Assembly: GCA_920105625.2 (NCBI GenBank)
Contig: CAKKTE020000496.1
Span: 248,001-312,000 of the forward strand
Length of the DNA: 64,000 bases
Source of the DNA: Clusia tigrina
Lineage: Eukaryota; Arthropoda; Insecta; Diptera; Clusiidae
Reading direction: 5' to 3'
The position numbers were made by a program, and so were the translations under genes. Below are positions 61,701-64,000 of this stretch, piece by piece; the first letter of the stretch is position 1, and every line of letters begins with the position of its first letter. Below the pieces are notes generated by a model. That model searched no databases. It saw nothing but the letters and a program-made list of their open reading frames with translations, and was not told the DNA's origin.

Positions 61701-63345
61701 ATCTTTGAGCGATAGCTTAAATTGACAAGAGGCTCGAGGACTTTATTGTTACAAAATTTCAAGGTTTTATAACGCTCCAGTAAAAAGTTACAAGCATTTG
61801 TATTTTGCAAACATTGATAGGTGTAGGACGTACCGTACAGAAGTTAGGGCCATTTGAAGTTTTCTCAGTGTTTGATTCGGGACTCAAGGGTAGCATAGCT
61901 TTGAGCGATAGCTTAAATTGACAAGAGGCTCGAGTACTTTATTGTTACAAAATTTCAAGGTTTTATGACGCTCCAGTAAAAAGTTACAAGCATTTGTATG
62001 TTGCAAACATTGATAGGTGTAGGACATAGCGTATAGAAGTTAGGGCCATTTGAAGTTTTATCAGTTTTTGATTTGGGACTCAAGGGTAGCATAGCTTTGA
62101 GTGATAGCTAAAATTGACAAGAGGCTCGAGTACTTTATTGTTACAAAATTTCAAGGTTTTATGATGCTCCCGTAAAAAGTTACAAGCATTTGTTTATTAC
62201 AAACTTTGATAGGTGCAGGACGTACCGTATAGAAGTTAGGGCCATTTGAAGTTTTATCAGTGTTTGATTTGGGACTAAATTGTAGCATAGCTTTGAGCGA
62301 TAGCTTAAATTGACAAGAGGCTCGAGTACTTTATTGTTACAAAATTTCTAAGTCTTATGACGCTCCAGTAAAAAGTTACAAGCATTTGTAGTTTGCAAAC
62401 TTTGATAGGTGTGGGACGTACCGTAGAGAAGTAAGGGCCATTTGAAGTTTTATCAGTGTTTGATTTGGGACTCAGGGGTAGCATAGCTTTGAGCGATAGC
62501 TTAAATTGACAAGAGGCTCGAGTACTTTATTGTTACAAAATTTCAAGGTTTTATGACGCTCCGGTAAAAAGTTACAAGCATTTGTATGTTGCAAACTTTG
62601 ATAGGTGTAGGACGTACCGTATAGAAGTTAGGGCCATTTAAAGTTTTCTCAGTGTTTGATTCGCGACTCAAGGGTATCATAGCTTTGAGCGATAGCTTAA
62701 ATTGCCAAGAGGCTCGAGGACTTTATTGTTACAAAATTTCAAGGTTTTATAACGCTCCAGTAAAAAGTTACAAGCGTTTGTATGTTGCTAACTTTGATAG
62801 GTGTAGGACGTACCGTACAGAAGTTAGGGCCATTTGAAGTTTTCTCAGTGTTCGATTCGCGACTCAAGGGTAGCATAGCTTTGAGCGATAGCTTAAATTG
62901 AAAAGAGGCTCGAGTACTTTATTGTTACAAAATTTCAAGGTTTGATGACGCTCCAGTAAAAAGTTAGAAGCATTTGTATGTTGCAAACTTTGATAGGTGT
63001 AGGACATACCGTATAGAAGTTAGGGCCATTTGAAGTTTTATCAGTGTTTGATTTGGGACTCAATGGTAGCATAGCTTTAAGCGATAGCTTAAATTGACAA
63101 GAGGCTCGAGTACTTTATTGTTACAAAATTTCAAGGTTTTATGACGCTCCAGTAAAAAGTTACAAGCATTTGTATGTTGCAAACTTTGATAGGTGTAGGA
63201 CGTACCGTATATAAGCTAGGGCCATTCGAAGATTTATCAGTGTTTGATTTGGGACTCAAGGGTAGCATAGCTCTGAGCGATAGTTTACATTGACAAGAGG
63301 CTCAAGCACTTTATTGTTACAAAATTTCAAGGTCTTATGATGCTC
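58760..63345 (+). repeat. 14-monomer higher-order repeat, 2,744 bp, about 1.7 copies
   Basis: The caaagtc string at 58,820 recurs at 61,564 and ccgtatataa at 60,461 recurs at 63,205; both give 2,744 bp, exactly fourteen monomers. Shared order includes ttacaatcatttg (tttcaatcatttg in the second), gtagtacg, tattttg, gacatagcg, gagtgatagctaaaattg, gactaaattgt, gtagtttgcaaac, gattcgcgac and attgaaaag. They differ near 60,190-60,235: ttttacgacg with catttggatg in the first, gtttgatgacg with gttagaag in the second, which suggests a small replaced patch. Confidence 0.85.
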
Positions 63346-63541
63346 CAGCAAAAAGTTACAAGCATTTGTATGTTGCAAACTTTGATAGGTGTAGGACGTA
63401 CCGTATATAAGCTAGGGCCATTCGAAGATTTATCAGTGTTTGATTTGGGACTCAAGGGTAGCATAGCTCTGAGCGATAGTTTACATTGACAAGAGGCTCA
63501 AGCACTTTATTGTTACAAAATTTCAAGGTCTTATGATGCTC
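63149..63541 (+). repeat. Fresh single-monomer duplication
   Basis: Two adjacent monomers of the class tatataagc, cattcgaag, gctctgagcg, gtttacattg and gctcaagcac follow each other at exactly 196 bp (ccgtatataa at 63,205, the next copy at 63,401; ccagcaaaaa at 63,345 and 63,541). By eye they differ only at the second base of the start string (gta versus gca). Elsewhere neighbours in this array always belong to different classes. The duplicated monomer is followed by the tattttgcaaacattg and short-monomer classes. Confidence 0.88.
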
Positions 63542-64000
63542 CAGCAAAAAGTTACAAGCATTTGTATTTTGCAAACATTGATAGGTGTAGGACGTACCGT
63601 ACAGAAGTTAGGGCCATTTGAAGTTTTATCAGTGTTTGGAACTCAAGGGTAGTATAGCTTTGAGCGATAGCTTAAATTGACAAGAGGCTTTATTGTTACA
63701 AAATTTCAAGGTTTTATGACGCTCCAGTAAAAAGTTACAAGCATTTGTATGTTGCAAACTTTGATGGGTGTAGGACGTACCGTATAGAAGTTATGGCCAT
63801 TTGAAGTTTTATCAGTGTTTGATTTGGGACTCAAGGGTAGCATAGCTTTGAGCGATAGCTTAAATTGACAAGAGGCTCGAGTACTTTATTGTTAGAAAAT
63901 TTCAAGGTTTTACGACGCTCCAGTAAAAAGTTACAAGCATTTGGATGTTGCAAACTTAGATAGGTGTAGGACGTACCGTATATCAGCTAGGGCCATTTGA

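Larger units (their letters stand above)
1..64000 (+). repeat. Satellite DNA array, 196 bp monomer, head to tail
   Basis: The window is filled by one tandem repeat. The same start string (gtaaaaagtt or a close variant) recurs about every 196 bases, for example at 1, 197, 391, 586, 1368 and 1564, and the phase never breaks through to the last base. All copies read in the same direction; I saw no reverse-complement copy and no foreign insert. Monomers differ mostly by single-base changes and rare 1-15 bp indels. Nucleosome-scale tandem monomers in arrays of tens of kilobases are the usual form of centromeric or pericentromeric satellites; that location is inferred here, not shown. The family is not one I recognise. 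The array has no coding capacity. An assembly error in copy number cannot be excluded from sequence alone. Confidence 0.98.

Noticed and set aside
62652..62837. Open frame of 61 codons on the + strand
   Set aside because: Opened by attgccaag in place of attgacaag in one monomer; otherwise ordinary satellite.
1..64000. CRISPR array
   Set aside because: The repeat is contiguous at 196 bp with no short repeat plus unique spacer pattern, and no cas genes are present.
1..64000. Telomeric or simple-sequence repeats, rRNA spacer repeats, tRNA genes
   Set aside because: No short G-rich telomere units, no rRNA segments and no tRNA-like cloverleaf were seen; every stretch is accounted for by the 196 bp monomer.

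Overview
The whole window is one uninterrupted tandem array of a eukaryotic satellite DNA. The basic monomer is 196 bp, about 37% G+C by my hand count of the first copy. It repeats head to tail on the + strand from the first base to the last, about 327 copies. I saw no inverted copy, no transposon, no unique sequence, no gene and no RNA gene. The few open frames are 61-79 codons long and exist only where a point change or a hybrid monomer removes a stop. An array this long, with a nucleosome-sized monomer and nested multi-monomer units, is typical of centromeric or other heterochromatic satellites in plants and animals. I do not recognise the monomer family and cannot name the species. Many variants that separate monomer types are CpG to TpG or CpA changes, which suggests a genome that methylates cytosine.

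The array is organised as higher-order repeats (HORs): ordered sets of distinguishable monomers that recur as a block. I measured periods from rare shared variants. Nearly all are whole multiples of 196 bp once known small deletions are subtracted. From left to right: a 3,132 bp 16-mer (about 340-5,920); a 1,176 bp 6-mer duplication (5,934-8,269); a mosaic stretch (8,270-9,785); a 2,939 bp 15-mer (about 9,785-15,650); a 3,720/3,718 bp 19-mer (about 14,545-21,035) containing a 783 bp 4-mer duplication; a 3,524 bp 18-mer (about 20,840-26,885); a 3,920 bp 20-mer overlapping a mosaic stretch (about 25,285-30,890); a 3,724 bp 19-mer (about 31,000-36,270); a 3,332 bp 17-mer overlap (about 33,250-37,470); a 5,274 bp 27-mer (about 36,987-47,135); a 6,431 bp 33-mer present as two nearly identical copies (about 42,530-55,390), with internal 3,117 bp (16-mer) and 1,942 bp (10-mer) duplications; and a 2,744 bp 14-mer (about 58,760-63,345). 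The last kilobase contains a fresh single-monomer duplication.

These units overlap and nest: the same ordered sub-blocks are reused with monomers added or removed. This is what repeated unequal exchange, or replication-based amplification, leaves behind. Two neighbouring monomer types carry derived perfect dyads, another carries a TATA-box-like string, and seven short 183 bp monomers act as internal rulers. Nothing here looks like a gene-encoded system. The interest lies in the architecture of the array.
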